The position numbers and the translations under genes are program-made. From positions 124,001 to 188,000 of the forward strand of contig CAZKVC010000006.1 in the NCBI GenBank assembly GCA_964556115.1: a stretch of 64,000 nt of DNA. Direction: 5' to 3'. The notes below the pieces were generated by a model. The model was not told the DNA's origin and searched no databases. It saw only the letters and a program-made list of their open reading frames with translations. Below, piece after piece: positions 1-8,397 of the stretch (positions are counted from its first letter, which is position 1; each line of letters begins with the position of its first letter). The stretch is from Parvularcula sp964556115. Lineage in GTDB: Bacteria; Pseudomonadota; Alphaproteobacteria; Caulobacterales; Parvularculaceae.

Positions 1-30
1 GCGATTGCAAGGGGTGATGGGCACATAGGG

Positions 31-594
31 ATGATGAAAAAGCAGTTCTTTATCTTGCCGGTGATCGGTTTCGCCATGGTCGCCGTCTTTGCCTGGCGCG
101 GCCTGTCGATCGACGGCACGTCCATGCCCTCCGCCCTTCTCGGCCAGAAGGCGCCCGATGTGACCCTTGAGGCGGTGCCGGGCGTGCGGGGGCCCTTCAA
201 TCCGGCCGATCTGACGGGGCAGGTCAGCCTCGTGAATGTCTGGGGGTCCTGGTGCGTCTACTGCCTTTACGAGCACCCGGTCTTCCTGCGTCTCGCCAGG
301 GAAGAAGGCGTCCTGATCTACGGCCTCGCCTGGAACGACACGCCCGAGGACGCTTCGCGCTGGCTGCAGCGCCACGGCAATCCGTATGAGGAAGTCGGTC
401 TCGACCAGGAAGGTCGCGCCGTGGCCGAGTTCGGCGTGACGGGCGCGCCGGAGACCTTCGTTCTCGACCGCAACGGCGTCATCCGCCACCGCTTCGTCGG
501 CCCGGTTTCGGAAGACACCTGGCGAAAGACCCTCAAGCCGCTGATCGAGAAACTCGAAGCCGAAGTCTCTCCCCTGACCGCAGGAACGAGCTGA
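31..594 (+). CDS. ccmG: Thiol:disulfide interchange protein, CcmG/DsbE type
   Basis: A periplasmic, membrane-anchored thioredoxin-fold protein of 187 residues that, in this family, reduces apocytochrome c or CcmH during cytochrome c maturation. An N-terminal hydrophobic segment (residues about 5-22) follows a short basic start. The active site is WCVYC with Cys75 and Cys78, and the family's cis-proline region reads GVTGAPETFVLD at about residue 135. The reading frame is open to the left window edge, so the start could lie further upstream; ATG at 31 or 34 gives a normal length. A stop codon of another frame at 15-17 may end an upstream gene. The ccmC-ccmD-ccmE genes lie 54 kb away, so the maturation genes are split. 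A general TlpA-like reductase is the alternative. Confidence 0.85.
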   Translation: MMKKQFFILPVIGFAMVAVFAWRGLSIDGTSMPSALLGQKAPDVTLEAVPGVRGPFNPADLTGQVSLVNVWGSWCVYCLYEHPVFLRLAREEGVLIYGLAWNDTPEDASRWLQRHGNPYEEVGLDQEGRAVAEFGVTGAPETFVLDRNGVIRHRFVGPVSEDTWRKTLKPLIEKLEAEVSPLTAGTS

Positions 595-645
595 TAGCCT
601 TGCGGGCGCTTGCCCTGCGAAAGCTTCCACCCTATCGCGAAAATT

Positions 646-1503
646 ATGTCGGCACCTCGTCTCCTGCGCGGCCTGCGCGAAATCGCTTCGGACCATGACG
701 CGCTTCTCTGCGATGCGTGGGGCGTCATCCACAATGGACGCCAGCTTTATCCGGGCGCGAAGGAAGCGCTTCTTTCCTTCAAGGAGCAGGGCGGCGCGGT
801 GATCGTCCTCACCAATGCGCCGCGGCTCTCTTCGGTCATCCCCGGACAGCTCGACCGTCTCGGCCTGCCGCGCGAGGCCTATGACGGCGTCGTCACCTCC
901 GGCGATGCGACCCGGCAGGCGGTGGTCGAGCTTTCGGGCAGGACCTTCTTCCGCATCGGCCCGGCCAAGGATGACGGCATGTTCGAGGCGGCGAACATCC
1001 GCCTTGGCGCTTTCGATGACGCCGAGGCGATTTTCTGCACCGGGCCCAATGACGACGAGAACGAGACGCCCGAGGACTACCGCACCATGCTGCGCGAAGC
1101 GGCGGAGCGGAAGCTTCCCATGGTCTGCGCCAATCCCGACATCGTCGTGAAATATGGCGAGCGGCTGATCTACTGCGCCGGGGCGCTGGGCGCTCTGTAC
1201 GAAGAACTGGGCGGCAAGGTGATCCTCGGCGGCAAGCCGCACCCGCCGATCTACGAGCTCGCCCGCCGCCAGGTCGAGGAAGTCCTGGGCCACCCCGCCA
1301 AGGCGCCGCTGGTGATCGGTGATGGCGTCGACACTGATATTCTCGGCGCCAACCGTCAGGACATCCCTTGCGTTTTCGTGGCTGACGGCATCTTCGCGGA
1401 GCATGCCCGGCACGAGGGCGCGCTTTCGACGGAGAAGCTGTCCGCCATGCTCGCCGAGCGCGAGGTCCATGCGGCCTATGCCATGGACAGCCTGGTGTGG
1501 TGA
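646..1503 (+). CDS. HAD-superfamily hydrolase (TIGR01459-like)
   Basis: A NagD-like HAD phosphatase of 285 residues with a C2-type cap. The HAD motifs are visible in order: DAWGVIHNG near the start, VLTNAPR (motif II), GGKPHPPIYELA (motif III lysine) and VIGDGVDTDILGA (motif IV acidic pair). The first motif has Trp where the usual second Asp sits, which is typical of this subfamily rather than a defect. An ATG at 610 in the same frame would add 12 residues of unconserved appearance; ATG 646 is preferred because the HAD core starts soon after. The 3' end overlaps ribF by 7 bases, suggesting coupled translation. The substrate is unknown; linkage to ribF hints at a flavin or nucleotide phosphate, which is inference. 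Confidence 0.85.
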   Translation: MSAPRLLRGLREIASDHDALLCDAWGVIHNGRQLYPGAKEALLSFKEQGGAVIVLTNAPRLSSVIPGQLDRLGLPREAYDGVVTSGDATRQAVVELSGRTFFRIGPAKDDGMFEAANIRLGAFDDAEAIFCTGPNDDENETPEDYRTMLREAAERKLPMVCANPDIVVKYGERLIYCAGALGALYEELGGKVILGGKPHPPIYELARRQVEEVLGHPAKAPLVIGDGVDTDILGANRQDIPCVFVADGIFAEHARHEGALSTEKLSAMLAEREVHAAYAMDSLVW

Positions 1504-2438
1504 ACCTGGTCCGTGCACCCCTCTCATGCGCCCTCGCCGACGATCTTCGCGGCGCGGTGGCGGTGATCGGCAATCTCGACGGGGTCCATAAAGGGCACCA
1601 GGCGCTTCTCGATGCCGCGCGGGGCCTGGCGGACGAACTGAACGCCCCCCTCGCCGCTGTCACCTTCGAGCCTCATCCGCGCCTCGTCTTCCAACCCGAA
1701 GCCCCGCCTTTCATCCTGACGCCGCTCGGCATCAAGGCCGAGCTTCTCGGCCGCTTCGGCGCGGACCGGGTCTTCGCCCTGCCCTTCAACGAAACTTTCT
1801 ACACCCTCACCCCCGAAGCCTTCGTCACGAACGTCCTGAAGGAGACCCTCGGGCTGAGGGGTGTGGTGACAGGATCGGATTTCCAGTTCGGCGCCGGTCG
1901 TTCGGGGACGTCGGAAACCCTTGCGCGGATCGCTGGCGAAATCGGCCTCCGCTATGAGGCGATCACGCCGGTCGGCGGCGGCGAGCTCAAATACTCCTCC
2001 AGCGATGCCCGCTCGGCCCTGCGCGAAGGGCGACCCGGGGATGCGGCCAAGGTCCTCGGCTACAGCTGGTTCACCGAAGGCGAGGTCTGCGAAGGCCGGA
2101 AGCTCGCCAGAACCCTCGGTTTTCCCACCGCCAACATCAGTCTCGGCAAGGTGATAAGGCCGCTCTATGGCGTCTACGCCATCGAGGCGGAACTGGACGG
2201 GCAGCGCTTTCCCGCCATCGCCAATATGGGCGTGCGCCCCACGGTGGACGGGACCGAGGAACGCCTGGAAGTCCACCTCTTCGACTGGGACGGCGCACTT
2301 TACGGCAAGACCCTTCGCTGCCACTTCGCCCATTTCATCAGGGAGGAGCGGCGGATGGACGGCCTCGACGCTCTCAAGGCGCAGATCACCGCGGACAGCA
2401 CCGAGGCGCGGCGGTTTTTCGGCCTTTCGGCGGCCTGA
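1497..2438 (+). CDS. ribF: Bifunctional riboflavin kinase / FAD synthetase
   Basis: Converts riboflavin to FMN and then FAD in the cytoplasm. The N-terminal FMN adenylyltransferase part carries GNLDGVHKGHQ (nucleotidyltransferase HxGH-like motif) and VTGSDFQFGAGRSGT. The C-terminal riboflavin kinase part carries LGFPTANI and PLYGVYAIEA. At 313 residues it is full length for the family. The start is GTG at 1497, overlapping the stop of the HAD gene; no later start would keep the conserved N-terminal motif spacing. It is followed after 52 bases by ileS, the common ribF-ileS-lspA arrangement in Proteobacteria. Confidence 0.96.
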   Translation: MVNLVRAPLSCALADDLRGAVAVIGNLDGVHKGHQALLDAARGLADELNAPLAAVTFEPHPRLVFQPEAPPFILTPLGIKAELLGRFGADRVFALPFNETFYTLTPEAFVTNVLKETLGLRGVVTGSDFQFGAGRSGTSETLARIAGEIGLRYEAITPVGGGELKYSSSDARSALREGRPGDAAKVLGYSWFTEGEVCEGRKLARTLGFPTANISLGKVIRPLYGVYAIEAELDGQRFPAIANMGVRPTVDGTEERLEVHLFDWDGALYGKTLRCHFAHFIREERRMDGLDALKAQITADSTEARRFFGLSAA

Positions 2439-2490
2439 AGGCGCGACTGGCACTACCCCTCGCGGGCGAGCGGCGCTAAGCGCCCACGTT

Positions 2491-5373
2491 ATGGCTGACG
2501 ATCGACCCTCCAAGAACGACTACAAAGATACGCTTTTCCTGCCCGCGACGGAGTTTCCGATGCGCGGTGGCCTGCCGAAGAAAGAGCCCCGGATCATCGA
2601 GCGGTGGGACGGGATCGGCCTTTACGGCAAGCTGCGCGAGGCGTCGAAGGATCGCCCGCCCTTCGTGCTGCATGACGGCCCGCCCTACGCCAACGGCCAC
2701 CTGCATATGGGCACGGCGCTCAACAAGACGATCAAGGACCTGATCGTCCGCACCAAGCAGATGGCGGGCTTCAACGCCAATTACGTGCCCGGCTGGGACT
2801 GCCATGGCCTGCCGATCGAATGGAAGGTCGAAGAAGCCTTCCGCGGCAAGGGCCGCAAGAAAGGCGACGTCCCGCCGTCCGAGTTCAGGGCGGAATGCCG
2901 CGCCTACGCCTCGAAATGGATCGACATTCAGCGTGCCGAGTTCAAACGGCTCGGGATCGAGGGCGACTGGCAGAACCCCTATCTGACAATGGACTTCGGT
3001 ACCGAAGCCGCCATCGTGAAGGAGTTCCTGACCTTCGTCGAGAAGGGTCTCGTCTATCGCGGATCGAAGCCGATCATGTGGTCGCCGGTGGAGCAGACGG
3101 CCCTTGCCGAAGCCGAGATCGAATATCACGACCATCAGTCCACGACGATCTGGGTTCGCTTCCCCTTCGCGGATGCCCCCGAAGGGCTCGAAGGCGCCGA
3201 GGTGGTCATCTGGACGACGACGCCCTGGACCATCCCCGCGAACCGGGCGGTCTGCTACGGCGAAGCCATCGCCTATGGCCTCTACGAGGTCGAAAGCTTG
3301 CGTCAGGACCTCGATTTCGCCCCCTTCGCGAAGAAGGGCGACAGGCTGATCATGGCCGATGCGCTGGCAGACGAAGTCTTCGCCGCAGCCTTCGTCGACG
3401 GCTTCAAGCGGGTGAAGGACGTCTCCGCTGGCGATCTTCGAGGAACGAAGCTTCACCACCCCCTGCGCGGCCATGCCGACGCCTACACGTTCGACGTTCA
3501 CATGCTGCCCGGCGATCATGTCACGGACGATGCGGGCACCGGCTTCGTCCACACCGCGCCCAGCCACGGCCAGGAAGACTACTTCGCATGGCTTGGCGCA
3601 GGGCTGCCGCTTGACGCCGTCCCCTATACCGTCGGTCCGGACGGTGCCTATACGGACGAAGCCCCGGGCTTCGAGGGGCGGCAGGTCTTCCGCACCGAAG
3701 GCAAGAAGGCGGGCAAGGAAGGCGATGCCAACCCCGAGGTCATCAAGGCGCTGACGGCGAAAGGCGCTCTTCTCGCCCGGGGGCGCCTGAAGCACAGCTA
3801 CCCGCACAGCTGGCGCTCGAAAGCGCCGGTCCTTTTCCGCAACACGCCGCAATGGTTCATCCGCGTGGGAACGGGCGAAGGCAGCCTGCGCGAGACGGCG
3901 CTCAAGGCGATCGACGATACCAAGTTCTACCCGCCCTCCGGCCGCAACCGCCTGCGCGGCATGGTCGAGCAGCGGCCCGACTGGCTCGTCTCCCGGCAGA
4001 GGGCCTGGGGCGTGCCGATCACTCTTTTCGTCGGCAGGGACGGCGAGCCGCTGGTTGACGAAGGCGTCAACAAGCGCATCGTCGAGGCGGTCGAAAAAGG
4101 CGGCGCCGATGCGTGGTTCGATACGCCTGCGGAAGAATTCCTCGGCAGCGGCCATGATGCGGCCGACTATGAGAAGGTCACGGACATTCTCGACGTCTGG
4201 TTCGATTCCGGCTGCACCCACGCCTTCACCGTCGAGAAGCGTGACGACCTCCGCTGGCCTGCCGACCTCTACATGGAAGGCTCGGACCAGCACCGCGGCT
4301 GGTTCCAGTCCTCGCTCCTCGAAAGTTGCGGCACACGTGGCCGCGCGCCCTACGATGCTCTTTTCACCCACGGCTTCGTCATGGACGATCAGGGCCGCAA
4401 GATGTCCAAGAGCCTCGGCAATGTCATGGCGCCGGACCAGGTGACGCAGAAATTCGGCGCGGACATCCTGCGCATCTGGGTGGCAAGTTCCGACGTCCAC
4501 GAAGATATACGCGTCGGTGATGAAATCCTCGGCAGCGCGGTCGATGCCTACCGCAAGCTGCGCAACACCATGCGTTACCTCCTTTCGGCGCTCGATGGGT
4601 ACACGAACGAAAACCGGGTCGAGCCTTCCGAGATGCCCGATCTCGAGCGTTATGTCCTGCACCGCCTCTGGGAGGTGAACGCCAAGGTCCTGGCTGAATA
4701 CGAAGCCTTCAACTTCAAGGCGGCTTGGCGCGCGCTGAGTGAGTTCGCGATCCAGGATCTCTCCGCCTTCTATTTCGATATCCGCAAGGATGCGATCTAT
4801 TGCGATGCCCCCAACTCCCTTCGCCGCCGCGCAGCGCGGCAGGTCATGGCGACACTTCTGGGCACCATGACCCGCCTTCTCGCGCCGATCTGTCCGTTCA
4901 CGGCTGAAGAGGTTTATGACCACTTCCCCGAGGGGATGGGCGAGCGCGCGGAGAGCGTTCACCTTCTCACCTTCGCGGACATCCCCGAGAGCTATCGCGA
5001 CGATGCGCTTGGCGATCACTGGCGCAAGCTTCGCGGCATCCGCCGGGTGATCACGGGCGCCATCGAAGAGAAGCGCAACGAGAAAGCCATTGGCGGATCG
5101 CTCGAAGCGGCGACGGGCCTTCACATCGACGACCCCGCACTTCTCGATGAAGCGAAAGGTGCGGATTGGGCTGAAATCTCGATCACCTCCCAGGCGGTCC
5201 TTGGCGAAAACCCGGCGGACCCTTCAGCCTTCCGCCTTGGCGAGCAGCCCGGCATCGCTGTTACCATCAGCCGGGCCGAAGGGGATAAGTGCGGCCGATG
5301 CTGGCGGGTCCTGCCGGAGGTGCCCGAAGACGGCGGCCTCTGCGGGCGCTGCAAGGACGCGGTGGAGGCATGA
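2491..5373 (+). CDS. ileS: Isoleucyl-tRNA synthetase
   Basis: Class I aminoacyl-tRNA synthetase charging tRNA-Ile, 960 residues. The HIGH-like motif is ANGHLHMGTAL at about residues 68-78 and the KMSKS loop is GRKMSKSLGN at about 637. A C-terminal zinc ribbon is complete, with CGRC and CGRC pairs between residues 934 and 955. The reading frame is open upstream to 2167 inside ribF, but ATG 2491 is chosen because the sequence from MADDRPSK onward matches the family start and the region before it is ribF in another frame. The stop overlaps the lspA start as ATGA. Confidence 0.98.
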   Translation: MADDRPSKNDYKDTLFLPATEFPMRGGLPKKEPRIIERWDGIGLYGKLREASKDRPPFVLHDGPPYANGHLHMGTALNKTIKDLIVRTKQMAGFNANYVPGWDCHGLPIEWKVEEAFRGKGRKKGDVPPSEFRAECRAYASKWIDIQRAEFKRLGIEGDWQNPYLTMDFGTEAAIVKEFLTFVEKGLVYRGSKPIMWSPVEQTALAEAEIEYHDHQSTTIWVRFPFADAPEGLEGAEVVIWTTTPWTIPANRAVCYGEAIAYGLYEVESLRQDLDFAPFAKKGDRLIMADALADEVFAAAFVDGFKRVKDVSAGDLRGTKLHHPLRGHADAYTFDVHMLPGDHVTDDAGTGFVHTAPSHGQEDYFAWLGAGLPLDAVPYTVGPDGAYTDEAPGFEGRQVFRTEGKKAGKEGDANPEVIKALTAKGALLARGRLKHSYPHSWRSKAPVLFRNTPQWFIRVGTGEGSLRETALKAIDDTKFYPPSGRNRLRGMVEQRPDWLVSRQRAWGVPITLFVGRDGEPLVDEGVNKRIVEAVEKGGADAWFDTPAEEFLGSGHDAADYEKVTDILDVWFDSGCTHAFTVEKRDDLRWPADLYMEGSDQHRGWFQSSLLESCGTRGRAPYDALFTHGFVMDDQGRKMSKSLGNVMAPDQVTQKFGADILRIWVASSDVHEDIRVGDEILGSAVDAYRKLRNTMRYLLSALDGYTNENRVEPSEMPDLERYVLHRLWEVNAKVLAEYEAFNFKAAWRALSEFAIQDLSAFYFDIRKDAIYCDAPNSLRRRAARQVMATLLGTMTRLLAPICPFTAEEVYDHFPEGMGERAESVHLLTFADIPESYRDDALGDHWRKLRGIRRVITGAIEEKRNEKAIGGSLEAATGLHIDDPALLDEAKGADWAEISITSQAVLGENPADPSAFRLGEQPGIAVTISRAEGDKCGRCWRVLPEVPEDGGLCGRCKDAVEA

Positions 5374-5897
5374 GCGCTTCCAGCCCCGAGCCCCGGCGCG
5401 GTAGGCGCTACCTGACCCGCGGGCTCGTTCTTGCGGGTCTTGTCCTGATCGTCGATCAGGCGACCAAGCTCTGGGTGCTGCACCTCTTGCGCCTGCCCTA
5501 CCGCTTCAAGCGGATGGTCGAGCTGACACCCTTTTTCGACCTCACCTACACCGAGAACCGTGGGGTCAGCTTTGGCCTCTTCGCCGGCGGGATGAGCAGC
5601 CGGATCATTCTGTCGGTTCTTTCGCTGGTGGTCTCGATCTTCCTCGTGCGCTGGCTGATGCGGATCACGAGGCCGGTGACGGCGATGGGCGCAGGGCTGA
5701 TCCTCGGCGGGGCCATCGGCAATCTCATCGACCGGGTCTTCTACGGTTTCGTGGTGGATTTCCTCGATTTCTCGGGTCTCGGTTTTCCCTACATCTTCAA
5801 TGTTGCCGATGCGGGCATCAATATCGGCGTTGCGCTCCTCCTCTTCGACGCCCTGTGGCTCGAGCGGCGGGAGCTGAAGCAACGGCAAGGCGGCTAG
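5370..5897 (+). CDS. lspA: Lipoprotein signal peptidase (signal peptidase II)
   Basis: An inner-membrane aspartyl protease of 175 residues that removes signal peptides from diacylated prolipoproteins. Four membrane segments can be seen. The family blocks are present: VDQATKLWV, NRGVSFGLF, GNLIDRVFYG and FNVADAGINIG; the two aspartates in the last two blocks are the catalytic pair. ATG 5370 overlaps the ileS stop by four bases. Several lipoproteins encoded in this window (bamF, the efflux outer-membrane factor, the 95-residue lipoprotein, probably phoD) would be its substrates. A palindromic repeat begins directly after the stop. Confidence 0.98.
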   Translation: MSASSPEPRRGRRYLTRGLVLAGLVLIVDQATKLWVLHLLRLPYRFKRMVELTPFFDLTYTENRGVSFGLFAGGMSSRIILSVLSLVVSIFLVRWLMRITRPVTAMGAGLILGGAIGNLIDRVFYGFVVDFLDFSGLGFPYIFNVADAGINIGVALLLFDALWLERRELKQRQGG

Positions 5898-6000
5898 GGC
5901 AACGGACCGCGAAGTGGGGACCGGTTCGCGGTGAAAAGTTGCTCCAAAACAAAAACCTAGAGCATCGGACTGATTCCATGAAGCAGTCCGGTGCTCTAGG
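5898..6000. repeat. Composite palindromic intergenic repeat, copy 1
   Basis: Two consecutive hairpins directly after lspA. The first (about 5898-5944) has outer arms GCAAC/GTTGC and inner arms ACCGCGAA/TTCGCGGT. The second (5956-6000) has arms CCTAGAGC/GCTCTAGG continuing through CGGACTG/CAGTCCG with one G-T pair. The same two-part unit recurs at about 46885-46990 after yqgE in the same orientation, with scattered differences. It resembles the short palindromic repeats dispersed in alphaproteobacterial genomes. It may also act as a transcription end or mRNA-stabilising element for the preceding gene. Confidence 0.85.
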
Positions 6001-6058
6001 GCTTTTCCGCAGTCCCTTGGCGGTGTAACCAGCAGCAGTGATCAACAGGCAGGTTTGC

Positions 6059-6601
6059 ATGCGTTCTCTTCTGGTACTCGGTCTCTCGGCCCTTGCGGTG
6101 ACGGCGTGTTCGAACACCAACCCGCGCAACCGCGCGGCACCGGACGAGTTCGCCATCCTGACCAAGCCGCCGCTGACCGTCCCGCCGGACTACGCCCTGC
6201 GCCCCCCGCGGCCCGGCGAGACCCGGCCCGAGGAGCTTTCGACCTCTCAGCGGACGCAGCAGCTTTTGATGGGCGATACCTCCACCGAGCCGCCATCGAA
6301 CGGCGAGCTGGCCTTCATTCAGGCGGCAGGCGCGATGAATGTCGATCCGTCGATCCGCGCCATCCTGGCGGCGGAGAATGGCGGGCGGAGCGAGAAAGAT
6401 GCGAGCCTCGCCAACCGGCTGATCTTCTGGAATTACAACAACAACGAAGTCGACGACAGCGCCGCGCGGCTGGTGGTCGATGACCGCGAAGGCTGGCTGG
6501 AGCAACGGCGCCAGTCGGTCGAATCGGTGATCGGCGAAGAGGCCAGCGTCACCATCGTCAACGATGACAAGGGCGTTCTGCGTCTGCCTGGCGTGAGATA
6601 A
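6059..6601 (+). CDS. bamF: BamF-like outer-membrane lipoprotein (DUF3035)
   Basis: A lipoprotein of 180 residues. The signal peptide ends in a lipobox AVTAC, with the lipidated Cys at about residue 18. The mature N-terminus reads DEFAILTKPPLTVPPDYALR, the motif shared by BamC and DUF3035 proteins; DUF3035 proteins are described as BamF, an alphaproteobacterial subunit of the beta-barrel assembly machinery. ATG 6059 is preferred over an in-frame GTG at 6038 because it begins directly at the basic n-region of the signal peptide. It follows lspA after the palindromic repeat and is closed by a hairpin terminator. Confidence 0.85.
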   Translation: MRSLLVLGLSALAVTACSNTNPRNRAAPDEFAILTKPPLTVPPDYALRPPRPGETRPEELSTSQRTQQLLMGDTSTEPPSNGELAFIQAAGAMNVDPSIRAILAAENGGRSEKDASLANRLIFWNYNNNEVDDSAARLVVDDREGWLEQRRQSVESVIGEEASVTIVNDDKGVLRLPGVR

Positions 6602-6631
6602 TACGCGCTGACGCTCATCGCGCGCATAAGA

Positions 6632-6660
6632 AAAGCGGCCCCTGGGGCCGCTTTTTTATT
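6632..6660. terminator. Bidirectional intrinsic terminator
   Basis: The sequence AAAAGCGGCC, a short CCTGG loop and GGCCGCTTTTTT form a strong stem with a run of T on plus and, read on minus, also a run of T. It lies between bamF (plus) and the convergent small membrane-protein gene (minus), so it probably serves both. Confidence 0.9.
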
Positions 6661-6683
6661 GTTCGCGCCGATAGCTTTGGCTG

Positions 6684-7091
6684 TCAGATCACGTCCGGGA
6701 AGAACCGGCGGCGAACGAGAATAACGACGGCGGCAACCAGAAGGATCGGGCCCGTCACCACGCCGGCGGTGATCACGACCGCACCGACGATGCCGAACGC
6801 GCCCAGCGCGATGCTGACGATCGCGGTACCGGCGGCAGTCACCAGGCCGACAAGGCCCATGACGAGCGCCATCACGGCGCTGGCGACGCCGAAGGCCGCC
6901 TCGTTCGTCGCACTGAAGAAGGTCAGCGGATCCTGACTTCCCGAAGCCACTTCCGTACCGTTTCCACCCGTCAGGTAGATCCCGATCGCCATGGCCACAG
7001 TCGCGACGATGAACGTCCCGACGGCCGCGCCAAGACCATGGGCCATCCTGGCCGCGCGGTCCTGCGAGTTATTTTGTTTCACCGTTGTCAT
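6684..7091 (-). CDS. Hypothetical small membrane protein
   Basis: A 135-residue protein not recognised as a named family. The N-terminus is short and charged (MTTVKQNNSQDRAARM); the rest is mostly hydrophobic, with three to four predicted membrane helices rich in Ala, Gly and Val (about residues 19-41, 62-85, 88-108, 108-127) and a basic C-terminus RRRFFPDVI. It ends opposite bamF with a shared terminator and starts about 80 bases from the 3' end of the speB gene on the same strand, so it could be read from speB or from its own promoter. No function is proposed. Confidence 0.7.
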   Translation of the reverse strand: MTTVKQNNSQDRAARMAHGLGAAVGTFIVATVAMAIGIYLTGGNGTEVASGSQDPLTFFSATNEAAFGVASAVMALVMGLVGLVTAAGTAIVSIALGAFGIVGAVVITAGVVTGPILLVAAVVILVRRRFFPDVI

Positions 7092-7169
7092 AGCGCACCT
7101 CTCACGGCTGACAGGTTGGCGAATGGTAGCACCTCTTCAAGTGCTTTACCCGATCTTTTTTGCTTAAAG

Positions 7170-8033
7170 TTACACTGCGAACCTGTAACCCAAGATTTTG
7201 TAGCAGAGCTTCGCGACCAGGAAGTCACAGCCGTGCAGCTCTTTACGCGGCGCCAGCTCGACAATATCTGCGCCGACGACGTTCGCGATCTCGCAGGTGC
7301 GGCGCAGGATCGGCATGACATCGTCCCAAAAGAGACCACCGGGTTCAGGCGTTCCGGTGGCGGGCATGAGGGACGAATCAAAACCGTCGACGTCGAAGGT
7401 GATGTAGACCGGCTTGCCGCGCAGCCTCTCCAGCGCCTCGTCGACGTTCCATGTCGCCTTTTCCCGGGCCCAATGGATGTCGATGCGGTGGCGGTTCGCC
7501 TCCAGGAACGGCACTTCGGTGCGCGAGATGTTGCGGATGCCGAAGCTCGTCAGGCTCACCCGCTCGTCGTCGAGACAGCGGCGCATGGCGTTGGCGTGGC
7601 TGTAGTAATCTCCGCGGAACATGTCGCGCAGGTCGGCATGGGCGTCGAACTGCAGCAAGTGCAGCTCGCCGTGCTTCTCGACCAGCGGCTTGATCGCGCC
7701 GGGGGTGATCGAGTGCTCGCCGCCGATCGTCAGGGGGAAGGCCCCGGCCTCCATCGTCTGACGCACCAGCTTCTCGAGCTGGCCCATGCCTTCCTCGATG
7801 GTGTCGGCGATCGGGCCGGTCTCGATGATCTCCTCTTGGAAGCTGCGGATCGATTCCTTCCACAGCTCGTCGTCGAACAGCTCGACCTCTTTCGCGGCGC
7901 GGAACACCGCCTCCGGCGCGCGCGAGGTGCCGCCTTCGTAGGACACGGTGTCCTCGAGGCCGAAGGGAATGATATGGACCTTCGGCGCGTCATCGGGCGC
8001 CGGGATGCGGTCGTGTTCGAACATCAGGGTCAT
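7170..8033 (-). CDS. speB: Ureohydrolase, agmatinase (SpeB) family
   Basis: A binuclear-manganese amidinohydrolase of 287 residues. Metal ligands of the family are visible: GGEHS (His107), FDAHADLRD (Asp130, His132, Asp134) and TFDVDGFDSS (Asp214, Asp216). The last motif lacks the proline usual in agmatinases (DxDxxDP), and PATGTPEPGG follows as expected. Context with an ornithine decarboxylase, speD and speE suggests putrescine formation from agmatine, but no arginine decarboxylase is seen, so guanidinobutyrate or another guanidino substrate remains possible. Start ATG 8033 has a GGAG ribosome site six bases upstream. A structured RNA element lies in the 5' leader. Confidence 0.88.
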   Translation of the reverse strand: MTLMFEHDRIPAPDDAPKVHIIPFGLEDTVSYEGGTSRAPEAVFRAAKEVELFDDELWKESIRSFQEEIIETGPIADTIEEGMGQLEKLVRQTMEAGAFPLTIGGEHSITPGAIKPLVEKHGELHLLQFDAHADLRDMFRGDYYSHANAMRRCLDDERVSLTSFGIRNISRTEVPFLEANRHRIDIHWAREKATWNVDEALERLRGKPVYITFDVDGFDSSLMPATGTPEPGGLFWDDVMPILRRTCEIANVVGADIVELAPRKELHGCDFLVAKLCYKILGYRFAV

Positions 8034-8149
8034 GACGATCTCCGGGACGAGAAATTTCGGCTCCCACTACGCGCGGACGGTCCGCCTCACAAGCGGCGAC
8101 GGAGCCTCAGGCGCGAAAGTGAGGAGCACCTCTATCCCGTACCGGGGAG

Positions 8150-8275
8150 CCCGGCCGGGCGTGACGGGTCAGGTGCGCGGCGTGGCCGCAGCGGTGAGAA
8201 ACAACAAGGGTCGGCTGCGGCCTGAAGTGGACCAGACCACCGCCGCGCACCCATCCGGAAACCCTGGGCCCGGGG
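8150..8275 (-). ncRNA. Candidate structured RNA leader of speB (three-way junction)
   Basis: Read on minus, an 11-bp perfect helix (GGTGCGCGGCG at 8251-8241 with CGCCGCGCACC at 8182-8172) encloses a small GTGG/CCAC hairpin (8240-8227) and a 9-bp helix GGCCGCAGC/GCTGCGGCC (8222-8214 with 8192-8184). Junction linkers are only 0, 4 and 1 bases. The outer helix extends by two G-U wobbles that would be A-C mismatches on plus, favouring minus-strand RNA. A weaker CCGGGC/GCCCGG pairing lies outside. It ends about 115 bases before the speB start. No known family was recognised. The rest of 8034-8519 holds no credible gene. Confidence 0.5.
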
Positions 8276-8397
8276 CCAATCCCTAGCTCACCCGCTCCCA
8301 TGCGCGTCACCGCGCGGCTTCCGTACCGGCAAGGAAGAAGTGACGTCCCTCCCCCGTCCATGCCGACGACTGAAGGATAGGCCGAGATCTGGCAGGG

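Noticed and set aside
2476..5124. Very long open frame (882 codons) on minus opposite ileS
   Set aside because: ileS on plus is certain. Long antisense frames are expected opposite GC-rich genes with G/C third positions; the product has no recognisable domain.
8150..8340. Guanidine-I riboswitch, 6S RNA, SRP RNA or RNase P RNA in the speB leader
   Set aside because: Some phrases (CTAGGG, CTGGTCC on minus) recall guanidine-I, but GAGAG and the final GCCCGGGAG block are missing and pairing order differs. The conserved cores of 6S, SRP and RNase P RNAs are not present.
8107..8361. 84-codon minus frame within the speB leader region
   Set aside because: Basic, low-complexity product lying across the paired RNA element; no ribosome site or family signal.
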